From Ligustrum vulgare (lineage: Eukaryota; Streptophyta; Magnoliopsida; Lamiales; Oleaceae): 64,000 nt of DNA. Location: assembly GCA_963555705.1 (NCBI GenBank), contig OY743177.1, positions 1,364,001 to 1,428,000 of the forward strand, given 5' to 3'. The notes beneath the pieces are model-generated. The model was not told the origin of the DNA. It saw only the letters and a list, made by a program, of their open reading frames with translations, and made no database searches. Shown one piece after another: positions 1-11,663 of this stretch; positions within the stretch are counted from its first letter, which is position 1; the number at the start of each line of letters is the position of its first letter. A program made the position numbers and the translations under genes.

Positions 1-849
1 ACTATAGGGGCAACAAAAATGTTGTCCTATGGATTACAACATATAAGGGTGAGTGTTTTGCATAACATGCTGCACATCTAACAATCTATAGAGATGAATC
101 TTTAATGTCGATCCTATATGTAAAATTCTATACAGAGGTTATTGGCACAACAAAGGCCACATACGTCACCCTTATAGATCTGACAATAACATTTTCAATG
201 CCACCCCTAAAAGTTAAGTTTTCTTGTATTGAGCGGGCTCGCTGACTCGCCGTGGCATGTAGAATTTTGTGCATCGCCCGCCCAAGAGCTTGGAGTGCGG
301 AGTGGCCGCACCTCCTGTGCACCAAAAACAGTTGCATATATATATATGTTCGTGTTTGTCAAGATTTTCTCACCTCTTTTCACTTGGATTCCGTCTTTTA
401 ACTTATAATACATAAAATTATGACTCTTGTGAAGGACTATAATTCTTGAGAAGTGTTGTTTAACATGATCTATTGATTTCTGATTTGATTAATAGATTTA
501 CATGCAAATATATGAAATGATGGAATTCTCCATCTTTTTCCTTGAAGCTAAGTTTTTTCTGCATACTTGCATTCTGCTTTTTCAAAATTTGTTCGCGTTA
601 TGTAATTCAGAAATTGTGATTATTTAAATGATTTAGTAGCCTGAAATTTGAATTAGTGCGATTCAACAGGATATGACACTGGGACTGGACCTAATTTCTC
701 ATTGTTAGTGGGTAGTATCCTAAATGGCTTGGGCCTTGTTTGGTCCTTCTCTTGCTTGGGGTTTCAATTGGGCTACATACCAATCATGCTTGATATGTTT
801 CAACTTTGGGCTAATTACGGCCCATAGTGCTTTTTATTATTAATTTTTT
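1..849. other. Left flank without a recognised gene
   Basis: I see no convincing gene here. The first ~35 bases contain a short hairpin (GGCAACAAAAATGTTGTCC) that resembles the end of a MITE cut by the window edge. The two small open frames on the minus strand (128-413) overlap each other, have no recognisable motif and look like chance. Confidence 0.5.
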
Positions 850-852
850 AAA

Positions 853-889
853 ATCAGTTAGTTTTAAAATATTTTACAAAATCAGGTAT
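853..889 (+). repeat. Candidate left terminal inverted repeat of the MULE
   Basis: The blocks ATCAGTTAGTTTTAAAA (853-869) and AAAATCAGGTAT (878-889) match the reverse complement of the right end at 11645-11660 and 11603-11614. The match is imperfect and the right copy has a longer spacer. Confidence 0.5.
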
Positions 890-1293
890 GGATAATAAGT
901 AAATAAAACCAGAAATTAAAACCCTAATAGTTCAGTCTTTCTCCCTTCGTGTCTTCAACCGTTGCTCTCCATCCTGTTCGTGAACTTCACCGCCATATCT
1001 CCGTTCCTATATCCATAATAAGCAGCCCAGTCGTCTTTCATTCCTATAATCTTCTTCCTATGGACAATACTCGCTTGACGCCGGAAAAAACATCTAGAGA
1101 TGGTGTCGAGTTATCGTCGTCCAAAAGCACGGCTTCAAAGAAGAGGTGTAGAGTAGATGCCAAGGTCGTTGACACAAGTTCATCAAAATCGAATGTTGCG
1201 AAGAAGAGGCCTGGTGGAAATGTGTCCAAGAAATCAGAGAATATGACGGCGGTAAACTCGTTTTTTAACTTTAATGCGTAGAAGTAAGGAAAT

Positions 1294-1590
1294 TGTAACT
1301 AAGTAGTTGTAGTTTTGTAACTTAATTACAGTTGCAAAAAAAATGTAACGTAATTACATATGCAGTCATATGTAGTTTTGTAACCTAGTTACAAATTGTA
1401 ATTAGTTACATTTTGAAATTACAGAGACTACTGTTTTTTTTTATGCAAGAATTTATTAATTGTAACCTAATTACATACGCAGTCATATGTAGTTTTGTAA
1501 CCTAGTTACAAATTGTAATTAGTTACATTTTGAAATTACAGAGACTACTTTTTTTTTTTATGCAAGAATTTATTAATTGTAATTTATCAC
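1294..1590 (+). repeat. Near-identical 117-bp tandem duplication in ULP intron 1
   Basis: The segment around CAGTCATATGTAGTTTTG at 1363 repeats at 1480 with almost no change, including a poly-T and the block ATGCAAGAATTTATTAATTG. The preceding bases (1294-1340) also match the transposase-gene intron at 8643-8700. Confidence 0.85.
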
Positions 1591-3130
1591 ACGTATAGGA
1601 TTGGGACTTTATATTGCAACCGAAACACTGGTTTAGATCTAGCATGGTGGTGGCTAGCCCCAATGATGTGATTAGAAATTTAAATGCTAGATTAAACAAT
1701 GTACAGAAAAATTTATTTCAGTGCACATGTTTTGGAAGATATTTGGATATGAAGGATATCATTCTGCAGCCCCAGCTTATTCATGTTGTGTTGCTTAGGG
1801 AAGTTAAGCAACAAAACAGTGAAGAAATGTGGTTTGACATTGGGAGAAAAAGAGTGAAGTTTGGGGTAGAGGAATTTTGTTTAATTTCGGGGTTGAGATG
1901 CTCGGGGAGATTGACAGGTCAAAGTACATGTCTGGTATTTGTAGAATTAGGGAAGCTTACTTTGAAAAGTTGGATAGTGTGGACAAAGAGGGTATTGAAT
2001 ACAGATTTCGATTTTCTGAAAATATTATCTCTGATGAAGATATGGTGTTGCTTGCCATTTTGTATCTGGTGTCTTCACTTTTTTATACGAGCAAGTCCTG
2101 CAAGGTTTTTGATGATGTTATTATGAGAATGGTTGATTCAGCAGAGAGGGATATAATTCCTTGGGGCAAAGATTTGTTCAATGTAACGCTGAAATCTCTG
2201 AAGACTGTAATGAAGAAATCGTCCGAGAAGGTTGCTTTGGGCAGGGAACCGTCCATTAGTTACAGGCTCAATGGTTTCATATTTGCCTTTCAAGTATGGA
2301 TATATGAAACAATTCCATGCCTGGGTCTTAATATTTGTAAGAAGATTGATAAATCGTTCCCAAGGATTGTCAGCTGGTCATCTTTAGCACATGTGACTGC
2401 CACTACCTTTGCTGACAATTTTTTTGGAGATAGTGAGGTGATTACATTTTTGGCAATATATTTTATTTTTATTATAATTTGTAATGTGATTGATTCATAA
2501 ATTTTCTTTAATGAATTGCAGCTGGAGGTGAAAATTTTTGAACCTAGTAACCTGAAGTTGGCCCAAAGATACTGTGAGGGGTTGTTTCCAAAGCCTCACT
2601 TGCCATTGGATTGTGAAGAAGGTGTGGAATGCACAGTTGAGTTCACACCAGAGGCGAATGTTGCAAATGAGAACACGATTGGTGAGCAGTCACAATTACC
2701 GAACATGGATCCTGGGAAGGGTGCACAGCCATCAGGTTCTTCTGATGAAAGAAATAAGGTTTATTATTTTTATTTTTCTGAATACTAATAATCTAAACAT
2801 ATATCACATTTAGAAAATGGGCACGGGCTTATATGATGTGTGTTTGTTATGTTACAGGGGGATGATGCACAATTGATGGAGGAACTAAGGAAACGATTAG
2901 AGTATATTGAATTAAAGGTTCAGAGATTGGAATGTGAACGTAGTGACCGGATGGCTGCTATCGAAGATAGGCAGAAGGAGCTAGCTAGTAGTATGACAAC
3001 AATGAAGTCTGAAATTTGTAGCTTGACAACTGAATTCAAAACGATGATTTCTGATTTTCTGGATATTTTAAAAGAAGGGGTGAAGGATAAGAAGTCACAG
3101 TGCAATGCTGCCCCTAATCTGGGACAAGAG

Positions 3131-3640
3131 GTTTTAATTGTTTAGTTACAGTTGTAATTCATTATTTTTTTGTAATTAACAATTGTAACTTTTAACTAAT
3201 CACAATTGTAACTTTTTCTAACTAATTACAATAAGCTACAATTGTAACTAATTACAATTGTAGCTTATGTAAGTAATTACAATAAGTTACAATTGTAATT
3301 AGTTACAATAAGTTACAATTGTAATTAGTAACTAATTACAATTGTAACTTATTGCAACTAATTACAATAAGTTACAATTGTAATTGTTTTACAATTGTAA
3401 TTAGTTACAACTATAACTTATTGTAACAATTGTAACTCATTGTAACTAATTACAATTGTAACTTTTTGTAACTATAAATACGATTGTAACTTATTTGTAA
3501 CTAATTACAATTGTATTTAGTTATAAAACGCAACTAGTTACAATTTTTGAAATAAATAATATTGTGACTAGTTGTAACTAATTTCAATTGTAATTACAAT
3601 TAGTTACAATTTAAATTAATAATTTCAATTGTAGTTAATT
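3131..3640. repeat. Palindromic GTTACAATTGTAAC-type array in ULP intron 4
   Basis: The intron is almost wholly built from TTACAATTGTAA, AACTAATTACAATTG and close variants in both orientations. I count at least a dozen CAATTGTA cores between about 3171 and 3620. The core TTACAATTGTAA is its own reverse complement. Similar but weaker tracts occur in the introns at 3851-4047 and 4216-4387. Confidence 0.9.
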
Positions 3641-3682
3641 TGATTAAAATTTATTTTTTTACTGTTTTTTTTTTTTTCAAAG

Positions 3683-4623
3683 AATGTTGATGGAAAGGAT
3701 CCAGAAAAGGACTTACCTTCAAGGGTGTTGGAGCCTGAGCCAGGAAATCGTGTTTTAGATGATGATATTCCTTCACCTAATTTCAATCTTGGCATTAGTA
3801 GTTTAGAGGAGTCTGTTCATGACACTGAACCAAATAAATTGGGATCTGAGGTAACTGTCATTAAACTGCATATTGTATTGTAACTAATTACAACTACAAC
3901 TGTCTACAATTATGAAAATAAATACAACTGTAACTAATTGTAATTAGATACAATTAGTTGCAATTAGTTACAATCTAACTAATTGTAATTAGTTACAATT
4001 GTAGTTAAATTGATTAATATTTACTTTTTACTGTTTTTTTATCGAAGAATGTTGATGTAAAGGATCTGGGAAAGGAACCACCTTCAAGGGTGTTGCAGCC
4101 TGAACTAGAAAATATTGTTTTAGATGATGATATTCCTTCACCCAACTTCAATCTTGGTATTAGTAGTCTAGAGGAGTCTGTTCATGATGCTGAACAAAAT
4201 AAATTGGGACCTGAGGTAACTATTATTTAATTGCATATTGTATTGTATCTAATTACAAAATGTATCTTATTTGCAATTGTACAGTTGCAATTAAGAGCAA
4301 TTGTAACTAACTAATTTAACTTGTAGTTTCTCAGTATCTGTTATCTTATTGAGTAATTTTTTGTTTTTTTTACTGTGTTTTGTGAAGGATGTTGATGCAA
4401 AAGACCGTGAAAAGGACTCACATTTGAGGGTGTTGGGGAGAGAGAGAGAGAAAATCCTAGTGATATTATTGGTGAGAAGCCTTCTCGTACTATTAATATT
4501 GACATTAGTAGTTTAAGAGTAGATGTTCGTGGGGGTGATCCGGATGATTACGATTTGTTTTTTACAGAAGAAGTGTTGAAAGAGCTGGACAAAAGTGAGA
4601 AGCTTTTTATAGAGAAAAAGTTG
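3683..4623 (+). repeat. Exon-intron tandem triplication inside the ULP gene
   Basis: Exons 5 (3683-3850) and 6 (4048-4215) are both 168 bp and clearly homologous. Each starts NVD.KD, contains DDDIPSPNFNLGISSLEESVHD and ends with a GAG|GTAACT donor. Exon 7 (4388-4623) begins with the same DVDAKD block and retains an ISSL motif, so it is an older, more diverged copy. The flanking intron ends (TTTACTGTTTTTT) are duplicated with them. Confidence 0.85.
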
Positions 4624-5990
4624 GTATGTAATTTTTTTTTATGTTTTGATTACAAATAAATAAATGCGTTGCATTATTTTAATTGTAACAATGTAATGAG
4701 TTCTTTTTCTTTTTATTGATTTTATTTCTCCCTCATTTGTAGGCTGATGATGAGGACAATCAGCTGGTTCCTAAAGTTATTTCAACTGAAGTTTCTAACC
4801 CTTCTTTACCTGATCCTGTATGTAAATTTATCAGTCGGGTATAATTAGTTTTTAACAATTCATTAGCTGAAATTTATACTTTTATAATGTTTATTAGGGT
4901 CCCGATGAAGTGAATGAATTTACCCCTGAATCTGTAGACATACCGGTGAGAAGGAAACTAATAAAATCCAGACTCTTGCAATCCCCTTTTACCGGTAATC
5001 TGTCTACCCCACAAGAAGAGGGAAGTCCCTTGAACAAAGAAGCAAGATGTGCTTTTCAATTGGGTTTAAATCAGCCAAATGAGGAAGACGTTGTTGCATT
5101 TGACAAATGGTTTAATATTGGATATAAGAAAAATAACAGGTTAGAACAATCAAAATTGTCATTTGTAATCAGCTAAATTTTTTAAAATAAATACTATTGT
5201 TAGTTACAATTGGTTACAATTCTAACTTGCTAATTTCAATTGTAGCTGATTACAGTTTGTATGTTGATTACATTTAAGAAAAATGTGTAATTTTTGTAGG
5301 AAGAAAAAGTTCCCAAATCCCGACATTAAACCTCCTCTAAAGCTTGGTGTGATGGACAGCAATTCAAAATATTGGTGGTATGAGTTGCGTGAGAAGGAGA
5401 ACTCACTAGCTTGCACGGTACAATTTGTAAATTACTTTTTATTTGTTGACAAGTATGGGTTGAAGGGTTGTTTTTTGATTGTGTTTTGTCATTTTTGTGC
5501 AGCACATTGATGAATGCTTTTATCACCTGCGAAAAATGGCAAAGTTTGGTAGAAATATGAAGAATAGGATAACAACTACTGACTGTTGCTTTGCTTCGTG
5601 CATTAGAGGAATTTACCCTGAATGGTCTAAAGATCACTCGAAACTCGCGGACCAGGATTCCCTTATCTTTTATGCATTTGGTGAGCAACTATTGGATGGA
5701 ACCAGCTGGATTGAAGTTGATACTGTGTTAATTCCATTGTGCATGAAGGATCATGCACATTGGATTCTTGGAGAGTTTGACATCTCAAAGAAGTGTCTGA
5801 ATGTATACAACTCATTGGATAGTTCATTTAAGGGGGACATTTTGACAAGGGATGTTTTGTCGTTTGCTGAAATGCTTCCTCACATAATGATCAGTACTGA
5901 CATTTGGAGACCAGAAATTGTTGATGGCAAAGAACACATCGACCCTCTACAAGTGAATATTGTTGGTGGACTCCCACAGCAAGATAATGG

Positions 5991-6600
5991 GTTTGTATCT
6001 GACTTAATTTTTTTTAATGCACCAAATGGAAATACGCAACTAATTATAATAAGTTACAATTGTAATTAGTTACAATTGTAACTTTTTCTAACTAACAATA
6101 AGCTGCAATTGTAATTAGTTACAATTGTAACTTATTGTAACAATTGTAACTCATTGTATCTCATTGTAACTAATTACAATTGCAACTCATCGTAACTAAT
6201 TACAATTGTAACTTATTTGTAACTAGTTGTAATTGAAATTAGTTACAAAATTGTAACTCATTGTAACTAATTACAATCGTAACTTTTTGTAACTAATTAC
6301 AATTGCAACTCATTGTAACTAATTACAATTGTAATGTAACTTATTTGTAACTAGTTGTAATTGAAGTTAGTTACAAAATAAATGTAATTCAAGTAATCAC
6401 TTAATCACTTCTAATAATATACAACAATCAAAGCTACTCAAATTCAATTACAAATCAATTTGTAACTAGTTACAAATCTGTAATTCTATATATGAACTAT
6501 CATTATAGTTACAATTTGTAATTCTATATATGAACTATCATTATATAGTTACAATATATGGCTGACTTATTATTTTTTTTTTTTTTTTTTTAACATACAG
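5991..6600. repeat. Palindromic array in the last ULP intron
   Basis: The array uses the same TTACAATTGTAA and AACTAATTACAATTG units as intron 4. It is followed by a duplicated block TGTAATTCTATATATGAAC (about 6478 and 6517) and a long poly-T before the acceptor at 6600. The intron separates the Gln and Cys motifs of the protease core. Confidence 0.85.
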
Positions 6601-7059
6601 GCATGACTGTGGCATCTTTGTTATCAAGTTTGCAGAGTTTATAATTAATGGAAAGAAAATTGAAGAGTTTGACGCAGAGAGGCAAGACACCAATTGGCAG
6701 TACAATTGTTCAAATATGCAAAGTGCAGTGAAGATGTGCCACAAAAACATGGTCGCAAGAAGCCGAAGAAGATGGAAGATGCATAATAATTGTGTTCAAA
6801 GGTTTTTTGTAAAGATGTGCAGAAGATGATCGTTTGATGATTCTTTTTGTGAAGAAACTAGAAACTAATGTAGGTTTGTAAAGCAGCTGTATGGATCCAT
6901 CTGACATATTTTTAATGCTGGGTTAACATTTTGTAACGTCAGAAACGTAGTAGATATGTAAATATTGAATATGAATAATTTTTCAAGCAGTAGCTAATGA
7001 TAGAGACTGGTGGTAGATTTTGCTTTAGTCTACTTTTGTTCTTTTTTAATTTGATCCTT

Positions 7060-7470
7060 AGGTCTATTTTACAGTATGTGATTAAGTTATAAGTTATATT
7101 TGATAAAATTCAATATATAATTGGGTACAAACTGGCAATTTGTAAACAATTTACTGATTTGTAATTAATTACAAATTGTAAATAGTTACCAAAAAAAAAA
7201 CGTACGATCTAATTACAGTATGTGATTAGTTACAAATTACCTAAATGAAGTTACATTTTTTATTAAATTTAATGTATAATCAGCTACAAACTGGCAACTT
7301 GTAATCATTTAATTAATTACAAATTGTAAACAGTTACAAATAAAAAATGAAGTTACATTTTGACTAATTTCAATGTATAATTAGGTACAAACTGGCAACT
7401 TTTAATCAATTAACAGAATTGTAATCAATCAACAAACTGACAAATATAACAATATTGAATTGTAATAACT
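7060..7470. repeat. Tandem repeat of about 150 bp between the convergent MULE genes
   Basis: GTATGTGATTA...TACAAACTGGCAA...AATTACAAATTGTAAA occurs at about 7074-7190 and again from 7211. A third, partial copy contains TACAAACTGGCAAC near 7386. This lies between the 3' ends of the two genes and includes a TTACAAATTGTAA variant of the palindrome. Confidence 0.75.
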
Positions 7471-7627
7471 CAACAAACTGACAAATATAAAGAGAGTCAA
7501 TTATAGTATATATTCTATATTTTTCGACACAATCTGATATAATGAATAGTATAATGTCAAGCTTTCTAATGTAAGGAACGAATAGTATCAATCAAGTAAT
7601 ATAAAAAGAGAGTAACGGTTAATCTGG

Positions 7628-10270
7628 CTACAATTTCAGGACCTCACAGTTCCTATTCTTTTTTGTCTTCAATGGGATTGGTTCTTTGCATGTTCTTTTA
7701 TTATGTGAATATTCACCACACCTGCTACACATCATTGCATTATGCCCTTCTGCCACCGATTTATATCTTGTTTCTTTAGGCCTTCCTGGTGGTCTTCTTG
7801 TAGAGGGAGGAAGTACAACTAGTGATGTTACGTATTCAGGCAATATCCATTGTGACTTGTCTCCAAGCGGAAAATGTCCCCTTTGTATGCTGATACGTAG
7901 AACTCTCTTGTATGGTAGGTTGAACAATAATTGTATGCATCAAGCCCTCGTTTCCCTATCACTGCTAGTGCATGGGAACATGGCAGTCCATCAACCTGGA
8001 ACCGCAAACAGGTGCATGTCATGTCTTGGATATGTACTGTGTAGGATGTCATACCATCAATAACTTCAAATAGTGCTTGACTTGATGAATGAATTTGGGG
8101 AAAAAATTGGCACATCAATAACATCCTTAAGGCAAAAAATTGTTACATTGATAAAAAAAATTGTACTCCGTACCTTCATCCTTGAACACTCAAAAATGTT
8201 TGCCCGTAACACTTTTTCTGGATTGGTTGCTAGTATAGTGAATGTAGCCTCAGCATTCGTACGATTTTTGTTAAACCAATTTTGTAATGTACGCCTTAGG
8301 AATTCCAACAACGTCTCAATTGTTAGTTTCTTTGCTGTTTTTATTACTGCATTTACCGATTTGACAATGTTTGATGTCATTGTTGAGTATCGATTTCTTG
8401 CCATATATGCCCTTGTCCATCTTTCATGACCAACTTCATCATGCTATTGTATGCAAAAAGTCAAAATCTTGTGTATGTAACAACAATATCTTCAGAGAAA
8501 TAACATTTCCTAATTATAATTTTAAATAATTTACAATTTGTAACTAATTGTAACTATTTAGTGACAATTGTAACTAATTAATTTTTGTAGTTACAAAATT
8601 GTAACTAACTAATTACAATTTGCAGCTTTGTAGTTACAAATTGTAACTAAGTAGTTGTAGTTTCGTAACCTAATTACACTTGCAAAAAATATATGTAAAA
8701 AGTAGCATAAATAAACCAAACATACCAGATAACGTCGGATATCTTTGTCAATTTTGTCCAGCTGCTTCATTTGATATTCAAATTCACCTATTGTATATGC
8801 TCTTGCTGCAGCGTTGAATGGTACTGCTATCTCTTTAGATTTCTTTGAGTATTTTTTCTTTAGGTTCTTCAACAAGTGATAAGAACACAGTCCATGAAAT
8901 GCATTTGGGAAAACTTTTTGGGTTGCATTCCTAATGCTAGGGCATCGATCTGATATTATACACAAATCTTCTCTTTCACCATATGTTTCTTTGAACCTTA
9001 AAAAGAACCATTCCCAGAAGTTATCATTTTCTGAATCTCCAATCCCAAATGCAAGTAGATAAATATTATTGTTTGCATCTTGTCCACAAGCCGTTAATAA
9101 AGTCCCACCATAATGCCCTGTCAAAAATGTACCATCAACAACAACAACAGGCTTACAGAATTTCCAGCCATATATTGAAGCAGCTAAAGCTATATATAGA
9201 TACCTAAACTGATTGTTTTCATTGGTTTCAAATCTTGCAATAGATCCTGGATTCTTTTCCTTCAACATTTCTAAATAAGCAGGTATCTTCCCATAAGAAT
9301 CTTCAGGATCCCCCATTATAGCACAAAAGGCATGTTCCTTTGCCTTCCAAGCCTTTTGATAATTCAAATCCAGACCATATGTAGTTAACATATCATGCAT
9401 GATGTCAGCTGGCCTGTATATGGTCTTTGTAGAGGTGTATTTATGCTTAATTACATCACCTATTATTGAGCTTGTTGCCTGTCTATGATTTCCCAACATT
9501 ACATACAATCCGCACTTATGACCCTCTTTTATATCTCTTATCTTGAACATGTCAGTTCTACAAAACTTTGATGCCCTAAACATCCAGTCACAATCAGCAC
9601 ATAAACATTTAAGAACATACTCCTTTCTGTCTGATCTTTTCACTATGAACTGGAATTTTTTGTTTATAGCATATAGGGCCATACTCTTCTTTAACACAAT
9701 CTTAGTGCGGAATACCTGCCCTTTTTCAATTGCATCGCCTCTTGGATCTGTAATCACCTCTTTATCATCTGCAATAGGGGTAATTTTTGTGGTTTCAACC
9801 ATTTCACAAAGTTCTTGAGCCACCTCATCTAGTGTTGGTATTCTTGCTGCTGAGATCTCAATTGCACCAGTTTGGTGTATGCTAAGTATGGATGAAACCT
9901 CAGAGTCAGTAGGTATAGTGGTTAACTCATTAGGAACTGGTGGTAAAAGGTCTGTGCCACCATAAAGTTGCTCAACCTCTACACACAATGGAAAACGTGT
10001 TAGATCTTTGGCCTTCCTTCTCAGCTCTAAATAGAAAGTTAGGGAACTATCATCAACAATACTCATTGGCTCCATGTTTTTGTCCACTATATATCGTATT
10101 CTCAATCTATTCAACAGTGGATCCAAATTTAATCTTGTGAAAACAACATCCAACATGCTGTAGTATGTAGTTGTAGTGGATAGGAGGATCCCTGCTACCT
10201 TTAGGCCTGTGTAGTTGTTGAACTCATCCCAAAATCCACCATAATGTATGAAGACATTCAGTGAATCCAT
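7628..10270 (-). pseudogene. MuDR-type MULE transposase, frame-damaged
   Basis: Exon 1 (10270-8726, 515 codons) holds a Mutator zinc-binding domain (CLCADCDW...HKC, residues ~222-253) and the MULE transposase core, with catalytic Asp in VVDGTF (~379) and ISDRCPS (~441) followed by the C2H-type motif HGLCSYHLL (~459-467). Exon 2 (8443 to about 8174 or 8167) continues the core. Exon 3 (about 8075-7628) has the SWIM finger (CTC...CSH) and a C-terminal CCHC zinc knuckle (CSRCGEYSHNKRTC). One base appears to be missing in the T-run at 7874-7871 (minus strand): the SWIM frame and the zinc-knuckle frame do not join without it. The exon 2/3 junction is uncertain. In the family this enzyme cuts and joins element ends. 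Confidence 0.85.
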
Positions 10271-10325
10271 AGCTGCACATAAAAAATGAAGTTTGTAACT
10301 AATTACAGAAACTCAATCAAGTTGT

Positions 10326-11265
10326 AATTTTAAAAGAAGGGGTGAAGGATAAGAAGTCAGAGTGCAATGCTGCCCCTAATATGGGACAAGAGGTTTTAAT
10401 TTGTTTGGCTACAGTTGTAATGCATTATTTTTTGTAATTAACAATTGTAACTTTTAACAAATTACAATTGTAACTTTCTCTAACTAATTACAATAAGATA
10501 CAATTGGGATTAGTTACAGTTGTAACTTATTGTAACTAATTACAATAAGTTACAATTGTAATTATTTACAATTTTGCCTATTAAGTAATTACAATTGTAA
10601 CTTTTTCTAACTAATTACAATACGATACAATTGTAACTAATGACAATTGTAACTTATTTGTAACTAATTACAATTATATTTAGTTACAGTTGTAATTCAT
10701 TATTTTTTGTAATTAACAATTGTAACTTTTAGCTAATTACAATTGTAACTTTTTCTAACTAATTACAATAAGCTACAATTGTAATTAGTTAAAATTATTA
10801 GTTACAATTGTAACTTAGTGTAACTAATTACAATAAGTTACAATTTTGCCTTTTAACTAATTACAATTATAACTTTTTCTAACTAATTACAATAAGATAC
10901 AATTGTAACTAATTACAATTGTAACTTTTTCTAACTAATTACAATAAGATACAATTGTAACTAATTATAATTGTAACTTATTTGTAACTAATTACAATTA
11001 TATTTAGTTACAGTTGTAATTCATTTTTTTGTAACTAATTACAATTGTAGCTTATTGTAATTAGTTAGTTAGAAAAAGTCACAATTGTAATTAGTTACAA
11101 AACGCAACTAGTTACAATTGTAAATAATTGTAATTACAAGTGAAATTGGCTACAAAATAAATGCAATTCAAGTAATCACTTCTAATAACATAACATACAA
11201 CAATCAAAGCTACTCAAATCTGTAATTCCATATATGAACTATTATTATAGTTACAAGTTGTAACT
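10326..11265. repeat. Chimeric copy of ULP-gene segments upstream of the transposase gene
   Basis: 10326-10400 is nearly identical to the end of ULP exon 4 (about 3067-3145), including the coding stretch for KEGVKDKK. It continues into a palindrome array like intron 4. About 11100-11265 matches the end of ULP intron 11 (about 6340-6540), including CAATCAAAGCTACTCAAAT and ATATATGAACTAT. The exons between these two parts are missing. Orientation is the same as the source, so it lies antisense within the 5' region of the transposase gene. Confidence 0.85.
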
Positions 11266-11602
11266 ATAATAATATCATGCTATCGGAATACTTTATTTAT
11301 AAGATCTATCATGCTCTCGGAATACTTCTGCAATGGTAATGACGAACCTGGAATTTAAGTATAATGTCCTTGAAATATGTATCTCGGTAAGAATGTGAAA
11401 ATCTAGTGCAATGATGTTGATAATCAGCCTCGCCAACGGATTTGAAATAAGAACAGCTAGTCGCCGATCGATTTTTAAGACATCAATGTAGCTGCGGTTC
11501 GTGATTTTAGCATGATTTTTGGATGGATTCTGGTAGAGATCGCCGTTCTGGTTAGTGGTTAGGGTAAGAATGGGTTTAATATCGCCAATGGGTTTAATGT
11601 TT

Positions 11603-11660
11603 ATACCTGATTTTCCTAAATAAGTTTTATAATGTCGAGATTTGTTTTAAAATAACTGAT
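11603..11660 (-). repeat. Candidate right terminal inverted repeat of the MULE
   Basis: Read on the minus strand it gives ATCAGTTATTTTAAAA and, further in, AAAATCAGGTAT. These are the same two blocks, in the same order, as at the left end (853-889). No clear target-site duplication flanks the pair. Confidence 0.5.
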
Positions 11661-11663
11661 ATT

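Larger units (their letters stand above)
1060..6829 (+). pseudogene. ULP1-like (C48) cysteine protease gene of the MULE, frame-damaged
   Basis: I place twelve exons from splice sites and frame: 1060-1251, 1599-2437, 2522-2758, 2858-3130, 3683-3850, 4048-4215, 4388-4623, 4743-4817, 4898-5139, 5300-5417, 5503-5990 and 6601-6829 (about 1,090 codons). Exon 1 is Lys/Arg-rich and could carry a nuclear signal. Exon 2 matches the DUF1985 region found N-terminal to plant transposon ULP1 proteases. Exon 4 is a coiled coil. Exons 11-12 form the C48 peptidase core: His in HAHWIL, Gln in GLPQQDNG and Cys in HDCGIF, with an intron between the Gln and Cys motifs. The expected Asp of the YDS motif reads Asn (VYNSL). 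One base is missing in the G-run at 1903-1906, and the frame also slips in the GA-run of exon 7 (4438-4452). Family members cleave SUMO-like conjugates. This copy is probably inactive. Confidence 0.85.
850..11663. mobile_element. Two-gene Mutator-like element (MULE) with ULP1 protease, KAONASHI-like
   Basis: A ULP1-type protease gene (+) and a MuDR-type transposase gene (-) face each other tail to tail. This is the gene content known from plant KAONASHI-type MULEs. Imperfect inverted termini can be seen: ATCAGTTAGTTTTAAAA and AAAATCAGGTAT at 853-889 recur in inverse order at 11603-11660, with about 21 extra bases on the right. I could not find a clean 9-bp target duplication, so the ends are approximate. 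Shared intron modules and palindromic repeats run through the whole interval and stop near these ends, which supports treating it as one unit. Both genes have frame lesions, so the copy is probably not autonomous. Confidence 0.8.

Noticed and set aside
3131..3640. CRISPR-like repeat array
   Set aside because: The repeats are palindromic, irregularly spaced and lie in plant introns. There are no unique spacers of constant length and no cas genes.
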